From the NCBI GenBank assembly GCA_905221605.1, contig CAJNDS010000034.1, positions 60,001 to 124,000 of the forward strand: DNA of 64,000 nt, given 5' to 3'. Made by a program: the position numbers and the translations under genes. Under the pieces are notes generated by a model, which did not search any database, had not been told where the DNA came from, and worked only from the letters and a program-made list of their open reading frames with translations. Positions 1-12,870 of this stretch are shown piece after piece (the stretch's first letter is position 1; each line of letters opens with the position of its first letter). This DNA is from Symbiodinium natans (taxonomy: Eukaryota; Sar; Dinophyceae; Suessiales; Symbiodiniaceae).

Positions 1-980
1 TGCTCGCGGTGAAGCAGTCTGAAGGTGCCCCGAACTAGGCTAGACAATGCACATGCTCTCACTCCCCCAAAACCTCGATCTGCTCCGTACCCACACGGAG
101 TGGAGGCATGCAATCAGGCACAGGAAGCAATATGAAGCACTCTCACGTCATGTCCGCATTTTGTCGCATTCAAAAACAGCGATTTGTAGCATGCATCCGA
201 GTCACATCAGGCAGAGCCGGAGATGCTGTCGCCGGTTGGACCGGTTGGGCCGGCACAGAGGCCTTCCGTTTGGGAATCCACAGAAGGCAGCTTTGAGGCC
301 AGCTTGGCGAAGCTCTTTTTTTGGGGGGGAGGGGGGGCGGGGGGCAACATGGGGTAACCTCTCTCGAAAACCGCCCGAACGCCTGGTCACCGACAGCTCC
401 GGCCATCAGAGCAAGCGACGCTCCTGAGCAGCGACATGTTCGCGCAGAAGCCACGAATGGTTGCCAAATGGTGCCATGCTGGCGCTACTTTTTGGGATTT
501 GTGCGAAGGCCTCTGAACTGCACTGGACACATACTTCGACGTGCAGCGGACCGGGCCTACCCGGCCCAGTCATTCAGATCACCTCTACATATAAAACTCT
601 GGCATAAACTGCAAGCTTCCAGGTAGCCAGATGCCTTCTCAAGCATTCTGATCTCTCTGGTCTTGCTTTCCCGGAAAAGCCCAGAACGTAAGTGCGCAAG
701 GCGACTTTGTCGCGCGCAGGGCTCGGGCAACACGTAGAAAGTTACAGAGGGGAACAGAGCCTCGGCAATTTAGCTGTAGGTTTGGAATGGTTCGGACTGC
801 ACCGGTGATGCAGCGCGATTTGTGAAATGCCTCCTCTCTGTCACAGGCTCTCACTGGGCTGGCAATCTGTAGCGGCCCTATGCGGCTCTAGCAAACCCTC
901 ACCCGACCCCTGCGAGCATCGTGCCGGAAAGTGCTGGTCTGGCGCCTGGGCTTGGAGCAAGGGCAGATGCGACCACCCAA
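1..980. other. No gene recognised at the left edge
   Basis: I see no convincing coding exon here. A G-rich run lies near 320-345. The sequence may be the 3' flank or last introns of the minus-strand gene to its right. Confidence 0.4.
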
Positions 981-989
981 CACAGCAGT

Positions 990-3900
990 GCATGCCACAC
1001 CAAGCTGGCCGGGTGGCATCACTGAGAGCAGCCCAAAGCGCTCCTCTGCGGCCAAGTTCTTGGCCTTCGGCTTGGAAGCCCCCGAAACGGACATGAAAAG
1101 GGCAAGCGGACAGTCGTTTGAAGTTTCCCAGATGTTTCCAGTTCCAGCAGTGTCAGAGTCAAAGGGGCGCTTTGTTACGGGGATGTTCATGAACTAATGC
1201 GCCGGCAAGCACGTATCCGAACATGGCAACATCAGCCAAAGAAGCCTCCATTTCGCTTTCGAAGTCGTCCAATTCCTGGCACACTCTCTCGCACCAAGAT
1301 CCCACGACCCAGTCAGAGGATGTCAGAGGGACCCTAAAGCCCAGAGCCGCTCCTTCTGCTTGGACTCAGGCAACTTGTGCTCGGCCATGATTTGCTCCAG
1401 CACGTCTGGTGGCTTGGGTGCCTTGTGGGGGTGTATGCAAGACCGTTCTTGGATTTGAAATGAGTCAAAGGCCCGGCCCCCCAGCCTTCGTCGGAGAGTC
1501 CAGTGACCACGTGGACCCAAGGCTGAATCCTGCCCGGCTCCGGAGCAATTTGTGCGCAAACAAACTCAAACAAAACCTCGAATGCTTCCGAGCAAGGCGT
1601 CGAATCTGCACGAAGACAAGTGATAACTGTGCCCACATGTGGCCACTCTGCAAGAAGCCACCTGTGTCGCGGAACGTGCCCGTGTCGCGGAAGGTGCCGG
1701 TGCCGCGGAAGGTGGAGCGGAAGGTTCCAGTCTCACCGAATGCGGTCGATGCCTCAGCGTAGAGCCTTGGATACTTGAACTCAAGTAGGTTCAAAGCAAG
1801 TTCAAGGGAAATGTTCAATTTGTGATCGGAACTTTCCTGCCAGGAAGCTCCTCCCAGTCCTTCCCTGCCAGCTGTTCAGCGAGGGCGCCGGCCACCACCT
1901 CGGCCTTGGCCATATTTCCAGGATCTTCAAAACCGGGAGATCTCAAGATCTGGCCGACCCTACAAGTATCCGGCCTGTGCCTCCACCTCACGCAGGGCCA
2001 TGCCATCCTTGACCTGCTCCTTTGAAGTTGAGTGGGTGTTTAGGGGGCTCATGGACTTTGGAATAAAAACGTGAATAAACGGGAACTACGTGGAGATGGC
2101 ATGTGAGACACTAATATGGCCCAGTCGGCCTCGAGCATGGCGAGCTCTTTGAGCAGGACCTGTGGGGGTAGCATGGAGCGGCAAACCAGCGCGAGCCCCC
2201 GAAAAAAGGGGACCCTAATTGTGCCCTGAGTTAGAACCACCCCCCCCCCCCCCCAAAACATCAGGAGGGTTGAGATGAGACCGGAATCAGCAGATGTGCC
2301 TCGTGCCGTGCATCAGGCAGCTGCCAGGCTTCTGGAGGGCCACCTTGCAGTCTAACTTTGGGGTTTTTTGGGGGGGGTCCTTTTGTGCCAGTGAGGGAGG
2401 TTCCCGAGGTTCCCTCCGACGTTAAATCAGTCAGGGCACTTAGTCGCGACTCCTCCAAAAGCTGCTCAGCGGCCGCCTGGGCATTGTCCAGGGATGCCTC
2501 CTGCCGAGGGGATTTGACCGAAGCTCCGAAGACGACCACTGTTCTGTGAGACCTCTTTGCCTGTGGTTTTGGGTTCCCTTGAAGCACAGCTCACGCATGC
2601 TGGGCACCTTAGACAAAAGGCTCTGGCCAGAAAAGGGCACTGTTGGTCAAGCCCCTCCGTTGCAATACTGGTCCTTGCCCTCGCGGTCTGAGTCTTTGGG
2701 GTGACTCAGAACAAATGCGTGCGTTGTTTGCCGCAGGGCACGCGATTTCTCCTCCATGGTGCGACTTTGCACAGGACTGGCATTGAGCATGAAGAGATCT
2801 TGTCAAGGCCATGAACACAAAACTCCTGCACGGAGCGCAGGAGCTGCTTCACTATGGAGTCCAGGGATGTGTGGAAGTGCGCAGGGATGTCAAAAACACT
2901 GCCGGATCCAGAACCTTCGGAAACACGGACATACAGAAACGGGCAACCCCTCCAATCAAAATAATAGGATAACGATTGCACAATCTTGCAACAGATTGCA
3001 ATAGTGCACCCTCCCATGACCCTGGCCAAGGCTCTCAGGTAGTCCACGTATGCCACCACTCCAGCACCCCAGAGACTCCAGCAGTCGGCCGACGAGCACC
3101 TGCTAAACTCCGGAGACATTGCCCAGCCACGCATGTACCCTAAACCCTAAATCCTTCTTTTGTCCAGCTCCCTGAACCCTAAAAAAACCCACAACTTCCG
3201 ATGCTGAAGGCATGGCGCGTCTGGGCGTCGAATGCCAGGAGGTATCTGGTGGTTGCTTCCAGGGGATGTGGCGACAGGATGAAGTGGTCATCCTTAAGGT
3301 GCTCGATGCACATCGTCTCCAAGCCGGCACGTATCCTGGAAGAGACTTGGTAAGAAAAAACATAAACGATCAAAAACCATGGAAGGAAACAGAAAGGACA
3401 ACCAAGGCTCATGTTTTCCACCCACAGCGCATGGTGGTCGGTTTCGGTGGACTTCTCCATGGAAAGTCCCCGCACCCGCGACAGGATCACGGAGGGCACT
3501 AAGCCCCTAAGCTTTCATCATGGCATGCGCGCCGGTTGTACCTCGTGTATCTGCTAGAAGTACAAGTTGCATGTCGCAGTGGCTAAGCCGTGTTCCTGTC
3601 GTCGCTGCTTGTTTACCATTCTGTTTTGCAGTGCTCCAGCCGCTACAAAGACTTTTGGCAACCTTCAACCTGCATAAATGGGCCTGCCGCTCTGCGATCT
3701 CTTGATAAGCCAGGTGCCAGCAAACTTGACCACCAGGTGACATGTCAGCTTCAAACACTCAAAAAGCCTCGTCCCTACATGCTCTTGGCCTCCGCACCTA
3801 GGATTGCCTTCATCGCTAGCTGTTTGACGGCGCTGGCCTTGCCATGCACTGCCACAAGTCCACAAGTAGAAGCCAAAAGTGGCTTTGTTCGGCATTCGAC

Positions 3901-5665
3901 CATGAGAAACCAAGGAGGCAGCTGAGGAATCGCTGCACACACACCCTACAGGTATGTCCAAGAGCCCCGTGGCCGCGCATCCGAGGGCAACTTGCTTGGC
4001 TGAGGCAGAACTGTCGTATTTTTCTGAGCAGCTGCAGCTCCATGCATGATCTGCGGCTTTTCTGCAATCGACTTGCTCTCTGGCTCAATGGGCTTGGTCA
4101 TCCGCTGCTCTCACTTGTAGTATTTGCTGCGGTAAATCTGGCGGGAGGACGGGCAAGAGACAACAGGGAAGCCGTTCTGACGGCATGCTAAAGCAACCAT
4201 ACCCTTTAAACTCAAGTGATTAAGCCTTGACGCCCGGATTGTGCTTCTTTGTTGGGAGGATGCCTCCCCAGTTTGCCTGAGCACAAGCGTGTGAAGCAGG
4301 TCCTCAAGGTGTGTCTGGCCACTGCACTGAAGACTTGAACATGTCTCTAGCTGCAAGCGCCTCTAAACCAGTGTACTCCCTGCATCCTACACATTTAGAC
4401 AGATGCAGGCTGTCAGTCCGCAAGGTGTAAGCGCAGGGCTCTCCACAGCGAATAGACTCGCATGGGAACTTTCTTGATCTTCCAGTTTGGGGGCATTTCC
4501 CGGGGCCTGGCACGTGCATGGCAATCGCTGTCTCAGGCATTCAAGGGCGCAAATGTCGGGACGTATGAGATCGTGTGAAGACGCCAGCTGTACCCTTCTT
4601 GGTTGGGCGTCTCTCGAAGGACCCGAAGCATCTCCTGCCACCAAGCAGGAAGCCGAGTTTTCACCCCAGCAACTGCACGACATCGGCAAAGACTCAAAGA
4701 CACGTGGCAAAACATGGCAAAGCACGTGGCAAAACAGTTGGCATCGCTAGGCTCCCTAGGCTTGACAGCCGAGTCCGAGACGCTGCGCCCGGCCTTCTCG
4801 AGCCCCAAGTCAATTGTCAGGGGCAGCGGAAGAAGCATGTCGGCCTTCGCTTGCCCAGGAATCGGGAATCTCATGCCTTACATACACAGTGAGAATAAAG
4901 TTCAAAAGGGAAAACTAAGTCCGAATGCCCTACCCATTCCGATTCCCACCCAAAATCCATAAAGTACCCTTAAAGTACGAAGAAGTCAAAGGGGCCTCGA
5001 CGTTCAGAGCTCGATGGCCTGCGTGCTCGGAGAATTGGGGCAGGTGACTGGCAGTCTTTGCCCCGTAGGGTTGGAGGGCTCATGGAGAACAGTGGACCGT
5101 GGGTTCATTTCTTGTTCCCCAGACAAGCGAGCCTGTCTTGCAGAAGAATCCGTCCTCGACAAAGCAAGCTCTGAAATGTTCTGAATCACTGGCGTGAACG
5201 TGCGCTAGATTCGCTCATCCAGAAGATGGCCGGCGTCCTCATCAAATGCCTGCGGGCACACACGCGCACACACACAGAGAGAGGCAGTATACACGGCGCA
5301 TGCCTCTTTGCTGCATGTCATTACAGCATTCCTCGCCATCCCGCGCCTCACTAGTACTGCGAGGACGGCCGTGGTATCTTCTGAAGATGCCATCTCCCTT
5401 GACACGAAGCTCACCTGAGAAAACATCCCCAAGGGATGCACGGCAAAGCAGAATTTCGAGACTCGGCCTTGGTCTGCACGCCACTTGAGCCCGTCGGCAC
5501 AGTAGCCCACGGTCTGCGGCGCATCGCCCTCCTCGCCCTCGCCGCCCGTCACGCGCCACGTGCCCACGTGCCCCCGCACATGTCGGATTGCCAGCGCAGG
5601 GCAAGCCTTGTCTACGTCCACCTCGGACACTGTGTACAGGGTCCCGGCCTGCGGACTCACTCGCA
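990..5665 (-). CDS. Unidentified multi-exon gene (exon-like segments)
   Basis: I do not recognise this product. On the minus strand a series of short open segments have protein-like composition, and several are flanked by AG acceptors. They lie near 5430-5665, 4755-4855, 4590-4670, 3190-3352, 3016-3060, 2808-2905, 2400-2545, 2105-2175, 1830-1930, 1490-1585, 1333-1415 and 1020-1085. Examples are VFDIPAHFHTSLDSIVKQLL (2.8-2.9 kb), KPPDVLEQIMAEHKLPESKQ (1.33-1.41 kb) and PPQVLLKELAMLEADWAIL (2.1-2.2 kb). A short TGTFRD repeat is encoded near 1660-1720. Charged, helix-prone stretches dominate, and no catalytic motif or membrane helix is evident. Orientation and exon size match the neighbouring multicopper oxidase gene, whose 3' end lies about 1.9 kb away. 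The segments could belong to more than one gene. Exon limits were not resolved. Confidence 0.4.
3138..3152 (+). repeat. Interstitial telomere-like repeat (CCCTAAA)
   Basis: Two adjacent CCCTAAA units, with further degenerate units to about 3190. This is the plant-type telomere motif that dinoflagellates also use, here as a short internal block. Confidence 0.6.
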
Positions 5666-5749
5666 AGTACAATCTTAAGAACCCTTGTATAAGGTCAGCA
5701 AAGGTAAGCCACGCAAAGCCACATTTTGCCACGGAAGCTAGCACAAGAC

Positions 5750-7560
5750 CAAGGCTTCATCAAGATGGAAACTTTTCCACTTGCGGCATGTGGGCCAACG
5801 TGTGGCGAAAGCTGCAGCGTCAAGCAGCGAAAATTGGAACAGGGCTAAGGGAAAGGTGGAAGCGGATGCACCGGAGGAAAGATGCAGTGTTGTACGCTTT
5901 CTGAGCTGGTTCGCTTCCTGGTGCAAGGCTCCACTCTCACCATCCCAGCAACCCCATTCCCGGAGCGCACCACAGCCACATCAATGTGGTATCATGGCAT
6001 CGCTGAAAACCCAACAAATTGTCAATTTAAAGAGGAGACCAACGAAATCCACTACGACATCCATCACGCCATCCATATAACGACGACATATAGCAACAAC
6101 TCTTCTGGAAAACCACCTCCGCTGAAAAACCCTCGGCCGTGCTTTCGGGAAAAAAAACAACAACGCCCACCCCCCCACAGAGGCGGAAAGCCCCGACATG
6201 AAGTTGAAGCCTGCACAGCCTCAATGCGGGTAGAGCCTCTGTGGGATGGGATATGCTTTGTGCCCCAGGACGTCGGCTGGAAGGCAAAAGTGCTACATCG
6301 AGGGCTTCATGCGCTCGCAGGTCCCTCTGGGAGGGCGCTGTAACTTGCATCTGCCAGCCCAGACCGGGCAGAGCGGACAACCTAGCAGCAAGATGGCAGC
6401 CATCCGACACTCAGTTGAGGATGAACTCAAGTTGGTTTGAGGCCTGTCGGATCATCCCCACGAGCAACCCAGACATCGTCATGAAGAGCATGCTCGCCAC
6501 CTGCAGCCGGGGAGTTACGAGAACTAGTAAGTCAGGTGAAGTATGGTAAGGTCAGGCAACGCGGTACATCTCAAGAATTCCGCTGCGTGAGCAAGCCTAA
6601 TCATATCTGGGGCTCCGCACGAAGAGCAGACTCTGGCCTCAGAGCTACTTCGGTCTTGGAGCTACGAGTATGCACAGGCACGAACTGGAATCTTCAGGAG
6701 GTCCACAAAGGCATGGCCCCAGCACATTTCTACCCAACGTAGATTCTGAGGTGATGGCTGCGCTCGTCCGCCGTTAGGCTGACTGCCTTCGCCTACCCGC
6801 GCAACAATGAGCAGCGCACTTGCATGTACTTGGCATCACGAAACTCGAAACGTTCGTGAGAAAAGTTCGCGAAATTTCACTAGCCAACTCTCGCCTCTCC
6901 GAGGAGGTCGCAATGGCAGGCTTCACGCCCCCAACCTCAAAACATTTTAAGATAAGCGCGCGGGGACTGCACGCGGACTGCACGGGGCACAGGGCGTGGG
7001 CACTTTGCCCGAGATCAACCGCCACCAACCACGCAAAGCACAGTACAGAGTGGGCACGTCTCAAAACAGCACGCCCGAATTGGTCTTCTTCCGCATACAA
7101 ACAGACCGCCTCGTTGCACGTGTCCGAGTCTAGAGACACACGTGTACCGCTGACTCGAACTCTCAACCAAAGAAGATGCAACGCATGCAATTCCTACTGC
7201 TAATTGTAATGAAACAGATGTACACCTATGCGAACCTGGAGTGGGGGACGTGTAACCGCAAGCCGCCAAACCCTGAAGCCGTGAGGGAGTACATCTTCTC
7301 CACTGAGCACTATAGAGGTCGAATCCCTCCAAGCGATGGAGGAATCCAACACCATTCTGGTGCGCCGGGTGCCCCTTTAGCGCCCAGCTTTGGCCACGCC
7401 CTGCGTTCCCCCGGCATGCACTCATGCGCTCTCCATCGCGTCAAGGGTTCAAGGTCCGGTGTCCGGGCGCAAGGCCAGGAATGGCGTCTGGCAGTCGACG
7501 ATTCAAGGAACAAGACACGGGCGATGCGTCACGTGCTGCTGCAACACCGAACCGGCTTGG
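5750..7560. other. Spacer between two minus-strand genes
   Basis: No exon could be supported here. The sequence separates the last recognised exon of the multicopper oxidase (7569) from the first exon-like segment of the gene to the left. The final coding exon and 3' UTR of the oxidase must lie within it or at its right end. Confidence 0.4.
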
Positions 7561-7568
7561 CTCCTGGC

Positions 7569-10500
7569 CTGAGACAATCTCCGAGCCGATCATGCCCTGA
7601 TCCTGCCGAGGTGCCGTGTCAGATGTCGAGCCCTGTAACGCAGCATCACGCAGCAAGGCAGAAGATTGAACTGCACGGCCACTCCGTGTGCGCCAGCGCA
7701 TGGCAGTGCACCTCTCAGCAGACTTGGACTTTTCGTCACGGAGATCATGAGCATGAGGGGTGCGAAGTGGTGTCAGAAGCCCAGACCAAGAGATGAGCGA
7801 AGTTGATCAAATACATGGCACAGCTCACAACTCACCGTATGAAAGTTGAGGTGCCACTTCCGGGCCAGCGAAATCGACGGTGCTGAAGCGGACCGTCGCC
7901 TCGCAAAGCCGAGGGCTACTACAGCACTCCACTGGCGCACTGTTGATGAGAGGAGCGTTTGCCAAAATGTCACGGGATCCCCGCCTGAGAATCGAGCACG
8001 TTTTGGTACGTGTCATGCCAGTCGCCTGCCTCACAGGTGTTAGGCTGCGTGTCTACACTCAAACTCTCCCCATGCAGAGACAGGGTTGTAGATTTAAAGA
8101 TAAGTGTTTCGATAGGGTTCCGACAGTGTTCCGATAGTGTTCCGTGCGGCGAGACACAGTTCCAAAGATCGCTGGATGTTCAAGGCTATGGCTTTCTCTG
8201 TGGTCTCCATGTCGCTTGTTCAGCGATCCAGAAAGGATGCCATCTTCTGACGCAAGTTTGAGGGCGTCTGTACCATGGTATAGAACCTGAACCTCCCCAA
8301 GCTTTGGTGTAGAGAGCCCACGCAGGGACATGTCGACGCGGGTATCTTGAAGTCTCTCAGGGGTCCATGGTGCTTTGGGTTGGTGCTCCCTGTACACTAG
8401 TTCGCGACTCTGCGATGAACCCAATGTCGAATCTTGTTTAACTCCCTTGCTGACCAACATGAGTGGGGGTTCGGTGCGAGAGCAACTTGTGAAGACGCCC
8501 GACACCCACTTGGCCTGGAAGTAGGGATCCTTGCCGGCCGGATTGCTCTGCAATTGGAAGGGCCAGGTGTGTTGGTGAAAGCCTTGGCGACTCGGAGTGC
8601 TTCAGGATCAGAGTCGTGATGGTTGTAAGGCGTCCTGAAGAGTAAATCATGGATCTATGATATCATCGTTAATTAGTCAAGGTAAGCATGAATCCGAGAT
8701 GCTGTGTTTGTCAAGCCCTGAAAGCTCGCGCTCGGCAACGGCGTCGCGAGGCCACTGATGCAGGTACTTCTTGGGGCCTTCGAAGAGGTGGCCGTCGATC
8801 CACCGCGTATGAACTCCCTGCCCCATGGGGGTCTTGCAGGCACAGTCCGGTGTGGTCAGATCGCCACGCAGGTCCTGCAGGTACGTCGGCCGGCTCGGAG
8901 GTCGCCATGGTGCCAGGTCCTCTTTGGGACCCTCTGTACGGACGGATCGGATGGAAAACAAGGGCCCCACAAAGGACTTGGCCCCCTGTCCAGGACTGGC
9001 CAGGGAAGCTATGGTGTGATTGGTACCTTCCTCGCTACCTGGGCAGCGTGCGACGAGATCTGCACGTCCTCCGGGAGGCAGGGACACGCGAGATACCCAG
9101 CGCGGGAAGTCATCAATGTAAATACCATCTTTGGCGAGCAACGCAATCTCGCAGCTTCCGAAGTCTAAGAAGAGCCAATCAGAAACACCGGCCATGACCA
9201 AGCGCAAGCGATGCCACTTCGTTGAGGCCACAGTCAGAACAGGCTGCACTGCACCATTCACCAGCCACAGATCTTCGCTGGGTGAGCTCTCGAAGAGCTT
9301 GTCGCCGGAGGCCTCCCAGGCTCAGCTTCTATATCCTTTCTTTCGTCTTCGAGCGGGCTAAACTTCTAATTACGGCTCGACCAATGCTGGTGTTGGCGCT
9401 TCAATGTTAGATATGGGTGTCTTGCCGCCGGCCCCTAGTGAACAAGCAAAGCTGGTCCCTGCCTGCGCAGCCTGCGTGAGAAGTGGCAGAGGCAAATTCC
9501 TGGCACACTGCTTCATCAAACGAAGGTGCGTGATCGCTGATACTTAGAACGGCGACTCGTCTTGGTGCACGAACGCAAAGTAACGGAAAGCATGCTGAAG
9601 TCCATCCGAATACTCTCTTCCAGGGCGGAAAACACTGCAGAAACGAATCCGTTAATGTCTACTCATAAATCAGGGTATGTTGGCCCATCTTCCGTGAACA
9701 GGTAGTACCATACACGCACTTTTCAAAATGAAAATTGTGTGGGCGGGTTGCAGCCCGATCAAGGGCCAGCTTGCGGGCGGGTCCCACATGCAGACGGGGG
9801 GCAAAACACGTCGTGAAAAACGGTTTGGCTGCGGAATCTGGGGATAGATTCACAGTCTCACATATCCAGGGAGTGCCACATGTCAGGTGAAAAGGGAAAT
9901 GCCGCCCGCGTTTGTCAAATGAGGGACATAGGCAAAGATGCATGTCAGCTGAAGAGGGGCTGCGCTGACCACTGCCCAGAACAGCTCGAAAAGCACTTTT
10001 AGTGGTTCTGGACTGGAACTGCAAAGGGGGCGTCGGCAGGGCAAACTCCTACACACTGCACCCCGGATGTTTTTCATGTGTAAGACACTCCAAAAGCACT
10101 CGAGGATGACCCCACATGACACTCCAAAATGATCCCAAAACAAGACAACTCTCCAGCTACGTCTAACAGAATTCAGCATGGCTCAAACACACATCACCCC
10201 GCGCTCAGCCCCATCCACTTCACTGACACTGTGCCAGTCTTGAAACTTCCCTAGAACTAAACCTTCTCTGGAAATGCTGGGACCCTTGCTATGACAACTC
10301 TTGCCCTAGCCCACGCCACCCTATGAGCAGGACCATCTCCTTGCTGCCTCCCACCATTGGGCCCACCATACCCCAGCTTCACTTGGCAACAAGCACACGA
10401 GCACAGACAACAAATGCACCGAAGGTTCTCTGACGCTGCCAGCTTTTAATTATAGTTACTGCCCCAGCAAACCCAGGCGTCCCCGAAACTTTCAGGAATC

Positions 10501-12096
10501 AAGGTTTCGGGTTTACGGGCCGGCTGCGCATCGATGTCTTTTTCCTCAGCCCGTGCGGGCTGGAAAGTCACAGGTGCACCGCTTGGACGGCCGACGTGCA
10601 TGTCCAGTGGCTTGGGCTGGCCGGCCTGCCGAAGCGGTGTGCACCAACGTTACAACTATTGCAACAGGATTCTGAAGGGGACTATATAGGAACGACAATC
10701 TTCCCCCCTCCTTCCCAGTTCTCCTGGCACGCTCCTACCCTCAAGCGATCACAGGCCGGGGAGGCTGCAGCATGAGGCTGTGATCTGCCATCCTCTCCAG
10801 CTGAGGCGACAGGAAGCCTTGTGCAATCAACGACATCGGACACAGCGCACCCCAGCTGACCAAAGCTGACCAGAGCTGACCAGAGCCTGGTGGATCTTGC
10901 ACCACAAGAACCGAAGCAGCCCCGGCACCTGCCTGCATGACCTGCAGGTTTTGAGCATTTATCCATGGCAATTTGACAGAAAACTTTCGCATCAGTATGT
11001 CCAAGAACAGTCTCGTAGGAACCAAATTGGCAACATCTGGGAGCTCGGCACTGGAGCCATGATGATGAGGGTGTGCCCAATAGGTACCAGGAGAGTGATC
11101 CGCGATGATTTTGTAGTCATACCTTAGGTGATCATTCGCGGCTCCGTGCCTAGGATGGGCCATTCGATCAAAGGTCTGCTGCGCTTGTCATGCGAGTCGC
11201 ACGTAGGACGTACCCGGACCCAGAACTGTGTAAAAGACATCGTCGGCCGGGGCATTGGGCGACACATGAAGGCCTGTGCGTTTTCTGCGTGCGAGTGACA
11301 GTGTCTGACACCACAGTGCTGGCACTAGTAGTTGAACTAGCTGAAGGCAGTCATGACCCACTATGGCCTTTTTGGGGTCTCGAGTATGGTCCGGTATGGT
11401 TCTGTCTTTCTGGTCCTGGGAAGCCCTGAGGCCAGGGCCGTGAACGTGGAGGTTGGTGGTGTTCGGGAGCTGGTACTTGTCATCTTGGCGCCGTGTTCAA
11501 CCGAATGTGTGGGCGTGGCGCGGATCTGTCTCTGAGCCTGCCGCTGGCAACCTCGCCCAAGGGATCCTGGCACAGCTCTCTGGAAAACAAGTGAGCTTCT
11601 GAGCTCATCGACTTGCTGCATCTTGGGGTGGCCCTATCCCGGTGAAGGCAGGGACATGCCGAGGGCGAGGAACAGATGGTGTGAGTGCGGGAGCATGAGT
11701 GAGCGATTGACAAAGAGTGAGAAGGAGTGTGTGTGAAGGAGTGGGAGTGAAGGCGAGTGATAGTGCCAGAAAGTGACGGTGAGTGCGGGGGGAGCTGCGA
11801 CAGAATGGGGCCGAGAAGGCATGACCTAGCAATAGTCAGAATGAGTGTCATGACTGCGCGTAGGGCCATGCAGCTACGTGCCTGCAGATCGTTCTGCACG
11901 GCGATCAAGAGCCTCAACTTCGGCCAGTACGTCGTTGTGTCAACCATTGTCAACTCCCCATTCGCACACCGTGCTTGCGACTAGTTTGTGGTCCTCTCTC
12001 CCTATGCACACTTGCATCGAAATAGAGGCCTGTCGCCAGGCTTGATCATGATCGTGGGGCCCGGGATGAAGTCGTTGTATATCCGGGTCACAAAGC
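7569..12096 (-). CDS. Multicopper oxidase (laccase/CueO-like), 13 exons placed
   Basis: Predicted copper enzyme that oxidises a substrate at a type 1 site and reduces O2 to water at a trinuclear site. Exons on the minus strand: 12030-12096, 11882-11912, 11439-11469, 11201-11273, 11047-11122, 10887-10941, 10765-10817, 8703-9312, 8515-8582, 8000-8029, 7858-7899, 7685-7711 and 7569-7602. Joined in phase they give IYNDFIPGPTIMIKPGD; then NTTNLHVHGLHVSPNAP (HxHG, motif 1); YDYKIIADHSPGTYW followed by AHPHHHGSS (motif 2); a 610-base exon encoding cupredoxin domain 2 with LAKDGIYIDDFPR and LPPGGRADL; GLDKHSFHQHTWPFQLQ (motif 3); and HCHALAHTDQGMIG (motif 4, with the type 1 Cys and axial Met). All copper ligands are present, so the protein is probably active. 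Donors are GT, GC and, in the last placed intron and probably at 11046, GA. The N-terminal exon, any exon in 9313-10764 and the C-terminus are unresolved. The substrate cannot be told. Confidence 0.9.
9313..10764 (-). other. Long intron or unresolved exon region inside the multicopper oxidase gene
   Basis: It lies between the exon ending domain 1 and the 610-base domain 2 exon. By family comparison a short linker of about 10-30 residues is missing here, so at least one small exon probably remains unplaced. I could not identify it by eye. Confidence 0.5.
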
Positions 12097-12414
12097 CTGC
12101 TCTGCGTGGAAGGTCATGGCAGGCCACTATGGATAGGTACGAGCACGGTTTCGTTGGTGGTTTCAACAAGCGGGGGCCTTGCGTGCGCATGCACGTCACG
12201 AGACGAAGTGCGATGGCCAGAACATGCGGAAGGCCGCCCTGCATGCCTCTTTGTCCCCCTGCCAACCGTCCCTGTGCTTTGTCTTCTTCTTCCTGCAGGT
12301 TCGCTCCTATTCTTACACAAGGACCATCAAGGACCCCCACCTTCCCGGACGCGATGGCCCGCTACACTGTCCAGGTCTGCTCTGCTCGTCTTGGCGACTT
12401 TCAACATCAGCAGC

Positions 12415-12517
12415 CCGGCTCTCTCTCTCTCTCTCTCTATCTTTCTTTTTCTTGGGGGCATGGGGGCAGGCCCCCCAGCTGTTGCCTGCCCCGGTATTCG
12501 GGACCCCTCGGTTGACT

Positions 12518-12553
<36 letters not shown>

Positions 12554-12828
12554 GTTTTCTCTTTCCAGTCTGTTCTCTATTGTTCTCGTTTTTTTTTTTT
12601 TTGGGGGGGGGTCCTTTCTGTCGTTACTCTCATTTCTTCTCACTTGTCGTGTTTCCCTCTTTTTTGTTATTTCTTCTTTTGTTTCTCTTTTTCCACCTTC
12701 TTTTCGCTTTGTCGTCTTCCCTCTCTTTTCTTTCTTTCTCCCTTCTCTCTTTCTGTCTCTCTGTCCTTCCCTGTGTCTTTCTTTCTTTCTTTATTTCTTT
12801 CGTTCTTTCTTTCTTGGGGCTTGAACTT

Positions 12829-12866
<38 letters not shown>

Positions 12867-12870
12867 AGCT
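12415..12870 (+). repeat. Pyrimidine-rich tract with three (CT)n runs
   Basis: About 450 bases of nearly pure C and T on the plus strand. Uninterrupted CT dinucleotide runs lie near 12419-12439, 12520-12552 and 12833-12865, and there is a poly-T/poly-G switch near 12588-12610. It lies upstream of the placed multicopper oxidase exons, so it is purine-rich on the coding strand. Long serine/leucine-rich open frames across it are artefacts. Confidence 0.85.
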
